From Bombyx mori (taxonomy: Eukaryota; Arthropoda; Insecta; Lepidoptera; Bombycidae), in assembly GCF_030269925.1 (NCBI RefSeq), contig NC_085128.1, positions 10,604,501 through 10,668,500 on the forward strand: 64,000 nucleotides of DNA. The letters run 5' to 3'. Within the stretch, counting starts at the first letter, position 1. Every line of letters starts with the position of its first letter. This document shows positions 1 to 10,806 of this stretch, in pieces. A program made the translations under genes and the position numbers. Below the pieces are notes generated by a model. The model made no database searches and was not told where the DNA came from. It worked only from the letters and a program-made list of their open reading frames with translations.

Positions 1-154
1 GCCGTAAAAATGCCTTAAAACAGCGTCGGCTATTAATACTGTAATACTAATTAGTATAAAATTAGTATAACTTACTTCAGTGCTTATAATTATAATTATA
101 ATTATAGTAAAATTAACTATTTATATTAGTATATGTATAATTATAGACAATATA

Positions 155-300
155 GACTGACTCGGTGGTGCAGTAGTTAGTGCCCTTGACTGATGTGTCG
201 AGGGTCGTGGGTTCGATTCCCACATCGGGTAATTATTCCGTGATGAACAGGCTTGTTTGGTCTTTGTTTGGATGCTTTTTATCTATATACATATAAAGGA
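155..300 (+). repeat. tRNA-derived SINE
   Basis: Pol III-like internal promoter: CTCGGTGGTGCAGTAG (A-box-like) at 161 and GGGTTCGATTCC (B box) at 209, followed by a non-tRNA tail (CTTGTTTGGTCTTTGTTTGG). It does not fold as a complete tRNA. Confidence 0.65.
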
Positions 301-959
301 CATGGGCCATTCTCGGCCTAGCTACTAGTGCTCTCAAGGACACGAATGAAATATCTGTAGAAAAAAACATTTCATTTTTACATACTTATTATAAAATTTA
401 AGGGTATTTTAATGGTGGGATAATTAAAATCATAAATAAAAAGAAATTAGCATGACTAAGCTACATTGATAATATTGAAGGAGGTGCCATAGGTAAAATA
501 TATTTATATTTTAAGCAATCCACATTAAATCTTGCAAAGCAAAATATATTAACATATTTAATAAATAGATTTTAAAACTAATATAAAACATTATATCTAA
601 ACAAAAATCTATTTTTATGCTTTTAAATCCGTAGAATAAATCATTACATTGATCAATAATTATTGATCATAAGCAAAAACAAAACACTTGTTTAATGTAT
701 ATTGACGTTTTACATTTGATCAGTCGTTTTCGCACTCGTGCGTATTGTGGATATTATTGTTTCGTTGCGATATACCTGCTTATTATATGTTGTGAATAAA
801 AATAAGTCTTGGCGTTCATTGAATTAGGTCTGTGTTATAAAGTATAGTAATATAAATAATATTGAAGCTGATGATGATGTTAAAGTGTAAGTGTATTGAC
901 AGTAAATCATATGATATAGGTAACCTAAAAATCTTATCTTTTTTTTTAAATATTTCTGT
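301..959. other. No gene seen
   Basis: AT-rich; a TTGATCAATAATTATTGATCA palindrome-like stretch near 650 is the only structure noted. Confidence 0.6.
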
Positions 960-1012
960 ACAAACTAAAATCAATATTGTTCATGGGGAAACAATATTGA
1001 TTTTAATTTGTT
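960..1012. repeat. Inverted repeat
   Basis: AAAATCAATATTGTT (967-981) and its complement (990-1004) with an 8-nt loop; the pairing extends outward with mismatches. Confidence 0.8.
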
Positions 1013-1242
1013 TATAATAAAAGGGATATATAGTCTGTTATTTAAACTTAATTTCATTACTGTCTTTGAACTTCGTTTAGTGGGCCGTGCAATATATGGA
1101 GAGTGGCCCGTGTCCTTCGTTTGTCAGTCTCTGGTACCTTATTGGGACCGATGCGTGATTTGTTCCTATTTATTATTGTTATTATTATTAAAGTAAAATA
1201 TATTATAAAATGAATTAAAACTATATTATAATTTTAATTATT

Positions 1243-1498
1243 ATTATAATTTGCGTAATTACGGGTGGTTGGACCTCTTCTGAGTCTGCACGGGTAGGTA
1301 CCACCACCCTGCTTATTGCGCCGTGAAGCAGTAATGCGTTTCGGCTTGAAGAGTGGGGCAGCTGTTGTAACTATACTGAGACTTTAGATCTTATATCTCA
1401 AGGTAGGTATTTACGTTGTAGATGTCTATGGGCTCCAGTAACCACTTAACACCAGGTGGACTGTGAGCTTGTCCACCCATCTCAGCAATAAATAAAAA
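1243..1498 (+). repeat. Bm1-like SINE
   Basis: GGACCTCTTCTGAGTCTGC, AGCAGTAATGCGTTTCGG, GTAGATGTCTATGGGCTCC, AACACCAGGTGG and an A-rich tail. Starts about 20 bp before the usual core with TTATAATTTGCGTAATTAC. Confidence 0.85.
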
Positions 1499-1610
1499 AA
1501 CATCAATAGTATAATAACATAATTACAGTAAAATCTTCGGTTTTCGCGCGTCTTAGACATAACTAAAATTACTTTTGAGCACACCAAAAACTAAAGAAAT
1601 CGAAACATCA

Positions 1611-1816
1611 CTACATAGTATAAAACAAAGTCGCTTTCTCTGTCCCTATGTATGCTTAAATCTTTAAAACTACGCAACGGATTTAGATGCGGTTTTTTTT
1701 TTAATAAATAGAGTGATTGAAGAGGAAGGTTTATATGTATAATAACATCCATTAAATAGTGAAGAAATTAATAATAAACTATAGTTTCCGAAGCGAAGCG
1801 AGGGCGGGTCGCTAGT
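1611..1816 (-). mobile_element. Short Helitron/MITE-like repeat
   Basis: TAAAACAAAGTCGCTTTCTC at one end and CGAAGCGAGGGCGGGTCGCT at the other; matches 60326-60545 as reverse complement. Confidence 0.6.
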
Positions 1817-2750
1817 TAGAAATAAATACATATAAAGAGAATAAACAATACGAATGTAATATGTAAATAAATAATTAATATTTTGAATATATATAATGAA
1901 TATGCATCGTAAACATTTTTTTTTTTCATTATTTAGATGAGAGCTGCACTCACAATTGTATAGTAATAACATGAATATGAAACGGTGGTTAATGCCTCTT
2001 GCGGTTACCACTACCGCCATTTAGTTTATTTTTACGAACTTGAACCCAGATTTTGTTATAGGATTATAGAAATTAAGGTATCCATTCACTACAACTAACC
2101 GTACAAATACTAATACAATAGTTGATGATATGATCGAATTTTGACGGAATATCACAAATTGGATCGATCCATTCAATGAGTTGATTCGTTTAACGTCATT
2201 ATTATTTTGCTAACTCCAATCAAACACAATTTTCATATCCGTCTTTTATATCCGTCTATTTCATGTTGAGTAGTAACATGAACATTTATTAAATGTCTTT
2301 TTATGGCTATGTAAAGGTTCGACACTGTAACTCTATTTAACGTGCGCTCTTGCTCGAAACATTGTAAGCACGGGGCCAATGAGTTTCACGAAGCTACACG
2401 AAGAAAATAAATGATAATAAACAACAAAGTATTTAAGCCTGGGCTTCGTGTCCATGCACTTAGTTATTCGACATCAAGGAAATTGCTTCGGAACACCACT
2501 TTGGCCTAATTAACGCGGCCTGTACTACATACACGCCTTAGTCAAATATGCAAGTAATTAATTTAAATTTTAATCATGAATTAATTCATAATAGTATAGG
2601 CAAGCAACGCTCGCCGCTTTGCCGTATCAATTAACGAATTGCTTTCTATTTAATTTAACGTTTATTTTTTATTATTTTGCTAGATGACCTGACGGTCAGC
2701 GCGTGCAAGTTTCAATAAAAATGCGTTTTTTTCTTCCGAGAATCAAAAAA
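1817..2750. other. No gene seen
   Basis: AT-rich spacer between repeats. Short open frames only, none with recognisable motifs. Confidence 0.6.
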
Positions 2751-3104
2751 GATGTGCGGTGTCGTGGGACAGTGGATAGGAACGAAGTTCCTTATTATAA
2801 AAATATTAATTTTAACTTCTATTCGAGGTATAAAGAAAATAAAACTGGAGGTTTCGCAACAGCCCACGGTCATTCGGTAACGTGCGAGCTTATTGTGGTA
2901 CACTACATTCACGGTTGTTTGCATAAGAGTTAGTGTATTGCGTAAACGAACGCACTGAGATCGTGGTCAATTAATGATAAAAAAAAATGTTATTTTTGTA
3001 CGTCATTACAAAGTTAAGTCGTACACTGTGTGCATTACTAATAAAAATCTTACGTTACGGACGTTTTTTACCCCTCCGCATCGTCCCATAAGGAACTTCG
3101 TTCC
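2751..3104 (+). mobile_element. Hairpin-ended repeat family, full-length copy
   Basis: Starts GATGTGCGGTGTCGTGGGAC, followed by GGAACGAAGTTCC, and ends AAGGAACTTCGTTCC. About 354 bp, no ORF of note. Flanked by A-runs. One of several collinear copies (12562, 27879, 57576). Class unknown to me; most likely non-autonomous. Confidence 0.7.
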
Positions 3105-3235
3105 AAACTTCGTTCCAAAAATGCTTAACCGGTTCAGCTGTCATCAGTGGTTGGTAGTGTTGACTAATGGTTCAGGGCGTTATCGGAACTGAGATAATTA
3201 TATTATATAAATAACACAACTCGTTACTCCTCGTT

Positions 3236-3660
3236 TACCGATCGTTTGGAGCCTCTGGGTCTGCGGAGGGACTTCGGTTCCCTCTGTATTTTGTACCGCA
3301 TGTTCCATGGCGAGTGCTCTGAGGAATTGCTCGAGATGATACCAACGTCTCGTTTTTACCATCGCACCGCCCGCCACCGGAGTAGAGTTCATCCATACTA
3401 CCTGGAGCCACTGCGGTCACCCACAGTGCGTTTCCAGAGATCTTTTTTGCCACGTACCATCCGGCTATGGAATGAGCTCCCCTCCACGGTGTTTCCCGAG
3501 CGCTATGACATGTCCTTCTTCAAACGAGGCTTGTGGAGAGTATTAAGCGGTAGGCAGCGGCTTGGCTCTGCCCTTGGTATTGCTGAAGTCCATGGGCGAC
3601 GGTAACCACTCACCATCAGGTGGGCCGTATGCTCGTCTACCTACAAAGGCAATAAAAAAA
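3236..3660 (+). mobile_element. 3' end of a second non-LTR retrotransposon (CR1-like tail)
   Basis: Open stretch encoding LRRDFGSLCILYRMFHGECS, then VRFQRSFLPRTIRLWNELPS and SFFKRGLWRVLSGRQRL, the usual C-terminal end of insect CR1/jockey-like reverse transcriptase ORFs. It is followed by a tail (CCATGGGCGACGGTAACC ... AGGCAATAAAAAAAA). 5' truncated, so only the last part of the ORF remains. Confidence 0.8.
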
Positions 3661-3835
3661 AATAAAAAAATCCTGGCGTTTATACGCGACTGAACTTAAA
3701 AAGAAAATAGCAACAGTCAACGGAGCTTGCGGGCGCAGCCGCATGTTACAACTACGCACAATTTTGTTTACATAACAATCTGTGTCCCTACAAATCGTAT
3801 GTGAGACCCGCGAACCGACCCGAAATAGGCAGGAT

Positions 3836-4090
3836 GTTTTTATTTTTATTTGCTTAGATGGGTGGACGAGCTCACAGCCCACCTGGTGTTAAGTGGTTAC
3901 TGGAGCCCATAGACATCTACAACGTAAATGCCGCCACCCACTTTGAGATATGAATTATAATGTAGCCGTTTTTACAGTACAACGGCTGCCCCACCCTTCA
4001 AGCCGAAACGCATTACTGCTTCACGGCAGAAATAGGCAGGATGGTGGTACCTACCCGCGCGGACTTACAAGAGGTCCGACCACCAGTAAA
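3836..4090 (-). repeat. Bm1-like SINE
   Basis: Reverse copy from a T-rich start and TGCTTAGATGGGTGGACG to GAGGTCCGACCACCAG; nearly full length. Confidence 0.85.
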
Positions 4091-4822
4091 AATGTCTACC
4101 CACATCCTGCCTATTTCGGCGAATCGAATGTTCCGTCCTAAAGAACGTGTCGGCCGTTACAGACTTTAACTTTATTTCTCAAGGGAGATAGCCGCATTCA
4201 TTGAATTCATTACCCATTTATACCCGAGAGTTCATGAGTAAACAGCATTAAAAAAAATTTGCTAAATCACCATTCAGTTTCCTGAATAAAAAAATGACAA
4301 GGCAAAAAAGATTTAATATCAAAAAACAGTTTCTTTTTAAATTTAGTAAGTACATAATTCAATTTATTTAAAACAATTAAATTCAAATCAACTCCTATAT
4401 ACCTCTCTTTGACTTTGTACAATTTTTGGCTCTATTGCTGTTATTTGCCAAGAAATTTATGTAGAAGACAAATAAACGCTTTGAATTTCTGAGTAGGTAC
4501 GTTAATGGAAGTATGTAGTAAAAGGTTGTTATTTCGAAGGCATCGCCGCTGGAAGGAAACGCTTACATTGTTTCTCAATATACCCAGCGTGCTTTTACTG
4601 TCTTAACGTCAACAATAAAGTTCTGTATTCAATAATCGTAGAATCTGTATTGAATATGGTATATTTCTCGAAAAAAATTCTCGGTTGACGTAGTCGTCAA
4701 CTGCTAAGGTAGTGCGACTACGTAAATTGTGATTTCTTAAACTTATGATAATTAAATAACCATAAAAATTCAGTAAATATTCGACCACGAAAACTGTTAG
4801 GTATTCGAAAAAATATAAATGA

Positions 4823-5090
4823 CTAGCTGACCCGGTAGACTTCGTAGTGCCTCAATCGATAAATAAGATCTAAAATAAACTTAAAACAAACAAAAGGACG
4901 GGGGACATATCAAAGGAAAAACAAAATTGCTATTTTTATTAAATTCCGAGCATTTTCATATTTATCTACCTTTTAAACTTTCCCTGGACTTCCACGAATA
5001 ATTCGAGACCAAGATTAGCCAAATCAGTCTAGGCGTTCTCGAGTTTTAGCGAGACTAACGAACAGCAATTCATTTTTATATATATAGATA
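4823..5090. mobile_element. Short interspersed repeat of Helitron/MITE type
   Basis: CTAGCTGACCCGGTAGACTT at the left and TATATATATAGATAATAAT at the right, a configuration common in Lepidoptera. No coding capacity; class uncertain. Confidence 0.45.
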
Positions 5091-6020
5091 ATAATAGATA
5101 ATAAAAACCGCGAGATTAAACCGTAAAAGTGTTTTTAATTACTTGTAAATACAATTTAATTTAATTTAATCATGATACGTTTTTACTAGTTATTATTGTA
5201 AATAGGAAAGGTAAATAGGTCAGTAGAGAGATCACCATGGCTTACTCTAAACGAACTAACCTAAACCAAAATTAATAAATAATGAAATATAAACAATATA
5301 TTAACAGCAGGCATATTTATTAACAGCAAGTATACTAATGGCTACTACTTAAATATATAGGATATACCAAATAAATGGAAATGTTAATTGAATACACTCT
5401 TAATATCCGCCGCTGTATGCATGCAGTTCCTTGATATATAAACGAAATCGGTCCCGGGAGTTCAATCGGATCACTTAATTGGGAATGACATTAATATCCC
5501 GGCTTTAACCCGTGGGCGTAAGGGAATACAGAACCATCGCGATGTTTAACGTTTTCACTATGATTACCGGTCACTTGATCGGATCAAATGGCCCATTTAA
5601 ACCTCTTATCTGTAACAGCTCGACCGGGAATTCCGACGACTCGAATTTCAATTAAATCAAAACATACCATTTCATAAGCAGAATCAAGAAGGAAGCTCGG
5701 ATATTGCGTTCTTAAATTTAGCAATTTCAATGTAAATAGTGTACCTTGATATTATAAATCTTAATAAAAAACGAAAAACAATAGCTGTGTGAATTAGTGT
5801 GAACTATCCGGTGCGAAGTAAAACGTGAGAATTAGGATATCGGACTTGTTATAGTTTCACTGTGAATACAAAGTCGAGAGCTAAAATCGAACATGTCAAC
5901 CGCGGAGTGTAGAAGATGAGCTAAAGTCCCAACAAGAAGGTTTAATATTATGAAGGCTATGAGGAACGCGTGAGCCGCGCCCTGGGCGGGGGTGGCTCGC
6001 GGCGCGCGCGCTGTGATGCA
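5091..6020. other. Sequence upstream of candidate exon at 6021
   Basis: No repeat recognised. If the exon at 6021 is real, its promoter and leader should lie here; the last 50 bp are strongly GC-rich (GGGCGGGGGTGGCTCGCGG). Confidence 0.4.
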
Positions 6021-6094
6021 ATGGGCCAGGATTGGTGCTTCCGACGCAAGAGGAAGCGCAGCAGCAGTCAGGAAGACCACCAACATCCCTCCCG
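6021..6094 (+). CDS. dnc: Candidate alternative first exon of dunce/PDE4 (short basic N-terminus)
   Basis: ATG at 6021 opens 24 codons plus CG before a donor (CCCG/GTAACT, GT at 6095-6096). The peptide begins MGQDWCFRRKRKRSSSQ and ends DHQHPS, followed by a split codon that becomes Arg if joined to the T opening the UCR1 exon at 28320, giving ..HPSR-FDVENGG. That is the phase required. Short basic N-termini directly before FDVDNG are known among vertebrate PDE4 long isoforms. The frame is open back to a TAA at 5943-5945 without another ATG. The segment lies in a GC-rich patch (about 5970-6095) unlike its surroundings. The opposite strand is also open here, so this is a hypothesis from phase, composition and position; a 22-kb splice is required. 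Confidence 0.5.
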
Positions 6095-6164
6095 GTAACT
6101 ATTATCTTCAATGCCGCCATCTTTAATCAGTTATTGATAGCAAAACGGACTGATAGCGTAAATT

Positions 6165-6430
6165 AAGCCCACAAAATTATAATTTGCGTAATTACTGGTG
6201 GTAGGACGTTTTGTGAGTCCGCACAGGTAGGTACCAGGTGCCTATATCTGCCGTGAAGCAGTAATTCGGTTTGAAGGGTGGGGCATCCGTTGTAACTATA
6301 CTGAGACGTTAAAACTCATGTCTCAAAATGGGTGGCGGCATTTACGTTGTAGTTGTCTATGGGCTCCGGTAAACACTTAGCACCAGGCGGGCTGTGAAGC
6401 TCATCCAGCAAACTAAGCAATAAAAAAAGA
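6165..6430 (+). repeat. Bm1-like SINE
   Basis: Shares the TTATAATTTGCGTAATTAC leader with the copy at 1243, then the core, ending AAGCAATAAAAAAAG. It follows the candidate dnc first exon at 6021 by 70 bp. Confidence 0.85.
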
Positions 6431-6790
6431 AGAAAAAAATAACATTTGGCTACATGATAATTGTTCTGTGTATCACATCGCTGTAAAATGTAAATTTGCA
6501 GCATTATAGAAACATTTTGTAAAATATAATCAACGATGTTTTTTGATGTAATTCGATTCTCACTGATAATTACTATCATGGATAGTCGATAAGTTCATAT
6601 TAATCGAATTTCTTTTAAAGTTTAAACTTTAATGAAAAAATATTTAGCTCTAATGTCAACAACAGTACCCTAACAAGTGACATCGCCTCATTCGTGAGAT
6701 TGTTACTATCCTGAGTACCCTATTACCTATTTTATTTCAAAGGCTAGATAAATAAATGCCTGGCACTTCTACCATTGGGATATTTAGTAT

Positions 6791-7063
6791 CTTTTTTTTC
6801 TCTACCTATACTGATAGCCTTGAGAGGCTATTCCAGCTTCACCTTAACATGTAAGTGAGCTCACGGGGCTCAAACCGGGAGTGTTGCTAACACTGGCCCT
6901 AGTAAGAGCAGTGCTTCGCAGAATCTACCACCGGATCAGAAACGCGACCTATTGAGAAGATCCGCCGAGAAATTCAGTGGTCTGTGTCTATGGGTTAATT
7001 CACTCGTGGAAGCCTTCGTCGCAAGCGACGGGTTCGACGAGGACGGTGACCGATGCTTGTGGT
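6791..7063 (-). mobile_element. Truncated 3' end of the same LINE family
   Basis: Reverse-oriented copy: T-run, then CTGATAGCCTTGAGAGGCT, through to GACGAGGACGGTGACC, the complement of the ORF end and 3' UTR of the element at 7950-10620. A few substitutions. Confidence 0.88.
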
Positions 7064-7938
7064 AACTAAAAGCAAAAAAAGAGAGATTTGATATCATTAC
7101 CCATTGTTCTATACTCCTCATCTCCAAACACTGTTCCCATGAGTCTTGCCGACAGACATCCTTGGTCCGGATCAACATTGCCCGAAATGCCTATTCTTGT
7201 ACTTACTCTATTCGTCATAGTGACTTATTGTCCGTCATATTCATTTATGGTTCATCTTAAGTAGTGCAGGAATGTTCTGATGATGATGATCTGAGAAAAC
7301 AGAGAAGCTACGAGCTTTTGTGTCGATCTAAAGCAGTAAATAAAGATGATATGCATATCATTTGTCAATGAAGTATCCACTAAAATTATAGCTGATTAAA
7401 ATACGTGAGAGACAGTGGTAAAAGCTAACACATAAAATATAGAGAAAAAACATTTTCTAGAAGATTTTCATGAAGTTCCGTGTACCGATAAGATATCGCA
7501 CAGTTGACGTCTCAACAATCTTCTCTGGATGATAAAACTTGGTAATTAAGTATGACGTCATCGTAATCAATCGAATAAAAATGTTATTGAAGTGTACCAA
7601 TGAGTAAATATTAATAAGACCATCGCATTTTATCAGCAATTATCACGTTAAATAATGCGGTTTCTTTAGACGTAAAGATAAGCCGCCACACGTAGTGCTG
7701 CTTATTAAGATTATGTAGTTAAAAAAATACAACTAACTAATCTAACTGTCAACTTGAATTGTGATGCTTAACGAATATTTTTCGGGGGTTGTTGGTACGT
7801 AACACTACCAACACAAGAGTATTCTTTTATGTGCATGAGGTTGGCAACATGTTCGCGGTCTCGTTATAACTACATAAACGGAATAACCGTGTGCCTCTAA
7901 AAAGTTCGACTTTTATTATAAAAGGCAAGGACAAAATC
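7064..7938. other. No gene seen
   Basis: AT-rich gap between two LINE copies; GATGATGATG near 7280. Confidence 0.55.
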
Positions 7939-7949
7939 TCAGGACGACA
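7939..7949 (+). repeat. Left target-site duplication of the LINE
   Basis: TCAGGACGACA, identical to 10621-10631 on the other side of the insertion. Confidence 0.85.
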
Positions 7950-10418
7950 GTCATCCTGGCAGGCGATTTAAATTGCCACCACACTAGGTGGAACTGCCAT
8001 CGTACAAACGTTAACGGTAGGCGTCTCGACGCGTCTATAGACGACCTCACCTTCGAAATAGTCGGTCCCCCAACTCCAACATGTTATCCGTATAACATCG
8101 CGCTCCGTCCGAGCACTATAGACCTGGCATTGCTTAGGAACGTAACTCTGCGCTTGCGTTCCATCGAAGCAATGTCAGAGCTCGACTCAGACCACCGACC
8201 TGTCGTTATGCAGCTCGGTCGCCCTCACAACCCAGTCACTGTTACGAGGACCATGGTGGATTGGAATAAGCTGGGCACGTGCCTAGCCGACGCCGCTCCG
8301 CCAATCCTCCCTTACGGCCCGGATTCGAATCCATCCCCCGAGGACACCGTCGAATCCATAAACATCATTACCGATCACATCTCTTCCGCGATCATTAGAT
8401 CTTCTAAAGAAGTCGATGTGGAGGACAGCTTCCACCGCATCAGACTGTCCCCCGATCTTAGGAATCTCTTAAGAGTTAGGAACGCGGCAATCCGGGCCTA
8501 CGATCGTCTTCCCACGCATTCAAACCGGATTCAGATGCGTCGTCTACAACGCGAAGTCCACTCCCGCTTAAGCGACGCGCGTAACGATAATTGGCATAGT
8601 TATTTAGAACAACTCGCGCCCTCCCACCAAGCATACTGGCGACTAGCTAGGACTCTCAAATCCGAAACTACCGCTACTATGCCTCCCCTTTTACGCCCTT
8701 CAGGCCAACCACCGGCATTCGATGACGATGACAAGGCTGAGCTGCTGGCCGATGCACTGCAAGAGCAGTGCACCACCAGCACTCAACACGCGGACCCCGA
8801 ACACACCGAGTTAGTCGACAGGGAGGTCGAGCGCAGAGCTTCCCTGCCGCCCTCGGACGCGTTACCCCCCATTACCACGGACGAAGTTAGAGACGCGATC
8901 CACAACCTCCAACCTAGGAAGGCACCAGGCTCCGACGGCATCCACAACCGCGCGCTAAAATTTTTGCCAGTCCAACTGATAGCAATGTTGGCTACAATTT
9001 TAAATGCCGCTATGACGCACTGCATCTTTCCCGCGGTGTGGAAAGAAGCGGACGTTATCGGTATACATAAGCCGGGCAAACCGAGAAACGAAACTTCTAG
9101 TTACCGTCCGATTAGTCTCCTCTCGACGATAGGAAAAATTTACGAACGTCTCCTTAGGAAACGCCTCTGGGATTTTGTTACCGCGAACAAAATTCTCATA
9201 GACGAACAGTTCGGATTCCGCCCAAAACACTCGTGCGTACAACAAGTGCACCGCCTCACGGAGCACATTCTGATAGGACTAAATAGGCGTAAACAAATCC
9301 CGACCGGCGCCCTCTTCTTCGACATCGCGAAGGCGTTCGACAAAGTCTGGCACAACGGTTTAATTTACAAACTGTACAACATGGGAGTGCCAGACAGACT
9401 CGTGCTCATCATACGAGACTTCTTGTCGAACCGTTCGTTTCGATATCGAGTAGAGGGAACTCGTTCTCGTCCCCGTCAACTGACTGCCGGAGTCCCGCAA
9501 GGCTCCGCGCTCTCCCCGTTATTATTTAGTTTGTATATCAATGATATACCCCGGTCTCCGGAGACCCATCTAGCGCTCTTCGCCGATGACACGGCTATCT
9601 ACTACTCGTGTAGGAAGATGTCGCTGCTTCATCGGCGACTCCAGATCGCAGTAGCCACCATGGGACAGTGGTTCCGGAAGTGGCGAATAGACATCAACCC
9701 CACGAAAAGCGCAGCGGTGCTCTTCAAAAGGGGTCGCCCTCCGAACATCACTTCGAGCATCCCACTCCGTAGTAGGCGCGCAAACACCTCCGCCGTTAGT
9801 CCCATCACTCTCTTTGGCCAGCCCATACCGTGGGTCTCGAAGGTCAAATATCTAGGCGTCACCCTCGACAGAGGGATGACATTCCGTCCCCATATAAAAA
9901 CGGTACGCGACCGCGCCGCGTTTATTCTAGGACGACTCTATCCAATGCTTTGTAGTCGAAGCAAACTGTCCCTCCGCAATAAGGTAACTCTCTACAAAAC
10001 TTGTATACGCCCCGTCATGACGTATGCAAGCGTAGTGTTCGCTCACTCAGCCCGCACCCACTTGAAATCCCTTCAGGTTATTCAATCACGATTCTGCAGG
10101 ATAGCCGTCGGAGCACCATGGTTCCTTAGGAATGTGGATCTCCACGATGACCTGGAGCTCGACTCTCTTAGTAAGTATCTACAGTCGGCATCGCTGCGCC
10201 ACTTTGAGAAGGCGGCACGACATGAGAACCCTCTCATCGTAGCCGCTGGAAATTACATACCCGACCCAGTAGACCGAATGGTAAACCGTCGACGTCGCCC
10301 AAAGCACGTCATTACGGATCCTCCTGATCCATTAACGGTGCTTTTAGGCACCACAAGCACCGGTCACCGTCCTCGTCGAACCCGTCGCTTGCGACGAAGG
10401 GCTCGACGAGCGAACTAA
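7950..10418 (+). CDS. LINE ORF2 (partial): endonuclease C-terminal part and reverse transcriptase
   Basis: Partial ORF2 of the LINE; its 5' end is lost by truncation, so there is no native start (open for 822 codons, the first in-frame ATG being after the truncation point). First comes the end of an apurinic-like endonuclease: ILAGDLN at about 7956 (GDxN motif) and SDHRP at about 8187. Then comes a reverse transcriptase: APGSDGIHN near 8928, SYRPISLLST near 9100, FFDIAKAFDKVWH near 9318, GVPQGSALSPLLF near 9490 and the catalytic FADD at 9579-9590. A basic, arginine-rich C-terminus ends at 10415. It would copy its own RNA at a nicked target. No frameshift or stop; however, lacking the promoter and the start of the endonuclease, this copy is unlikely to be autonomous. 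It lies in the + orientation, the same as dnc. Confidence 0.93.
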   Translation, partial: VILAGDLNCHHTRWNCHRTNVNGRRLDASIDDLTFEIVGPPTPTCYPYNIALRPSTIDLALLRNVTLRLRSIEAMSELDSDHRPVVMQLGRPHNPVTVTRTMVDWNKLGTCLADAAPPILPYGPDSNPSPEDTVESINIITDHISSAIIRSSKEVDVEDSFHRIRLSPDLRNLLRVRNAAIRAYDRLPTHSNRIQMRRLQREVHSRLSDARNDNWHSYLEQLAPSHQAYWRLARTLKSETTATMPPLLRPSGQPPAFDDDDKAELLADALQEQCTTSTQHADPEHTELVDREVERRASLPPSDALPPITTDEVRDAIHNLQPRKAPGSDGIHNRALKFLPVQLIAMLATILNAAMTHCIFPAVWKEADVIGIHKPGKPRNETSSYRPISLLSTIGKIYERLLRKRLWDFVTANKILIDEQFGFRPKHSCVQQVHRLTEHILIGLNRRKQIPTGALFFDIAKAFDKVWHNGLIYKLYNMGVPDRLVLIIRDFLSNRSFRYRVEGTRSRPRQLTAGVPQGSALSPLLFSLYINDIPRSPETHLALFADDTAIYYSCRKMSLLHRRLQIAVATMGQWFRKWRIDINPTKSAAVLFKRGRPPNITSSIPLRSRRANTSAVSPITLFGQPIPWVSKVKYLGVTLDRGMTFRPHIKTVRDRAAFILGRLYPMLCSRSKLSLRNKVTLYKTCIRPVMTYASVVFAHSARTHLKSLQVIQSRFCRIAVGAPWFLRNVDLHDDLELDSLSKYLQSASLRHFEKAARHENPLIVAAGNYIPDPVDRMVNRRRRPKHVITDPPDPLTVLLGTTSTGHRPRRTRRLRRRARRAN

Positions 10419-10620
10419 CCCATAGACACAGCCCACTGAGTTTCTCGCCGGATCTTCTCAGTGGGTCGCGTTTCCGATCCGGTGGTAGATTCTGCGAAGC
10501 ACTGCTCTTGCTAGGGTCAGTGTTAGCAACTCTCCGGTTGAGCCCCGCGAGCTCACCTACTAACGTTAGGGCGAAGCTGAAATAGCCTCTCAAGGCTATC
10601 AGCATAGGTAGGAGGAAAAA
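10419..10620 (+). other. 3' UTR of the LINE, family signature
   Basis: About 200 bp between the stop codon and the A-rich end. The terminal part contains an inverted pair, AGCCTCTCAAGGCT, near 10587. This 3' block is what recurs in the truncated copies elsewhere in the window. Confidence 0.85.
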
Positions 10621-10631
10621 TCAGGACGACA
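10621..10631 (+). repeat. Right target-site duplication of the LINE
   Basis: TCAGGACGACA directly after the A-rich LINE end. Confidence 0.85.
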
Positions 10632-10685
10632 ATTAAAGGCTAGCCGCTCAAGAGTGTTCCACCAAAATTGTTCTGTCATAAAAAG

Positions 10686-10806
10686 GGTTTTTTTCTTTTT
10701 TTCGTATATGGGTGAACGAACTCCCAGTCTACCTGTTATAAAGTAGTTATCAAAGTCCACAGATATCTCAACGTAAATGCCACTCACCTTGAGAAATAAG
10801 GTCTAA
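10686..10806 (-). repeat. Decayed partial Bm1-like SINE
   Basis: T-run, TGGGTGAACGAACTCCCAG, AACGTAAATGCC and CACCTTGAGA are in the right order for the 3' half of the SINE. Confidence 0.6.

Larger units (their letters stand above)
7950..10620 (+). mobile_element. 5'-truncated non-LTR retrotransposon (jockey/CR1-like LINE) with intact frame
   Basis: A 2.67-kb insertion starting abruptly inside the endonuclease domain and ending after a short 3' UTR with an A-rich tail. It is flanked by an 11-bp direct repeat, TCAGGACGACA, at 7939-7949 and 10621-10631, the expected target-site duplication. The frame is open from the truncation to TAA at 10416-10418. The same 3' end recurs about ten more times in this window, so this is an abundant Bombyx family; the name (BMC1, L1Bm or another) needs a repeat library. 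5' truncation plus duplication marks target-primed reverse transcription; the intact frame suggests recent insertion. Confidence 0.92.

Noticed and set aside
161..235. tRNA gene
   Set aside because: A and B boxes are present, but the acceptor stem does not pair and a SINE body follows.
3246..3605. 119-codon open frame that could be taken for a host gene
   Set aside because: Its motifs (FLPRTIRLWNELPS, MFHGECSEEL) and a second copy at 31740 show it is a LINE reverse transcriptase tail.
5832..6120. Minus-strand open frames of 84 and 74 codons opposite the candidate exon at 6021
   Set aside because: They result from GC-rich antisense sequence; neither shows a recognisable family, and the + strand reading fits the required splice phase. 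Antisense coding is not excluded but is less supported.
9000..9355. Minus-strand frames inside the LINE
   Set aside because: Antisense shadows of the reverse transcriptase frame.
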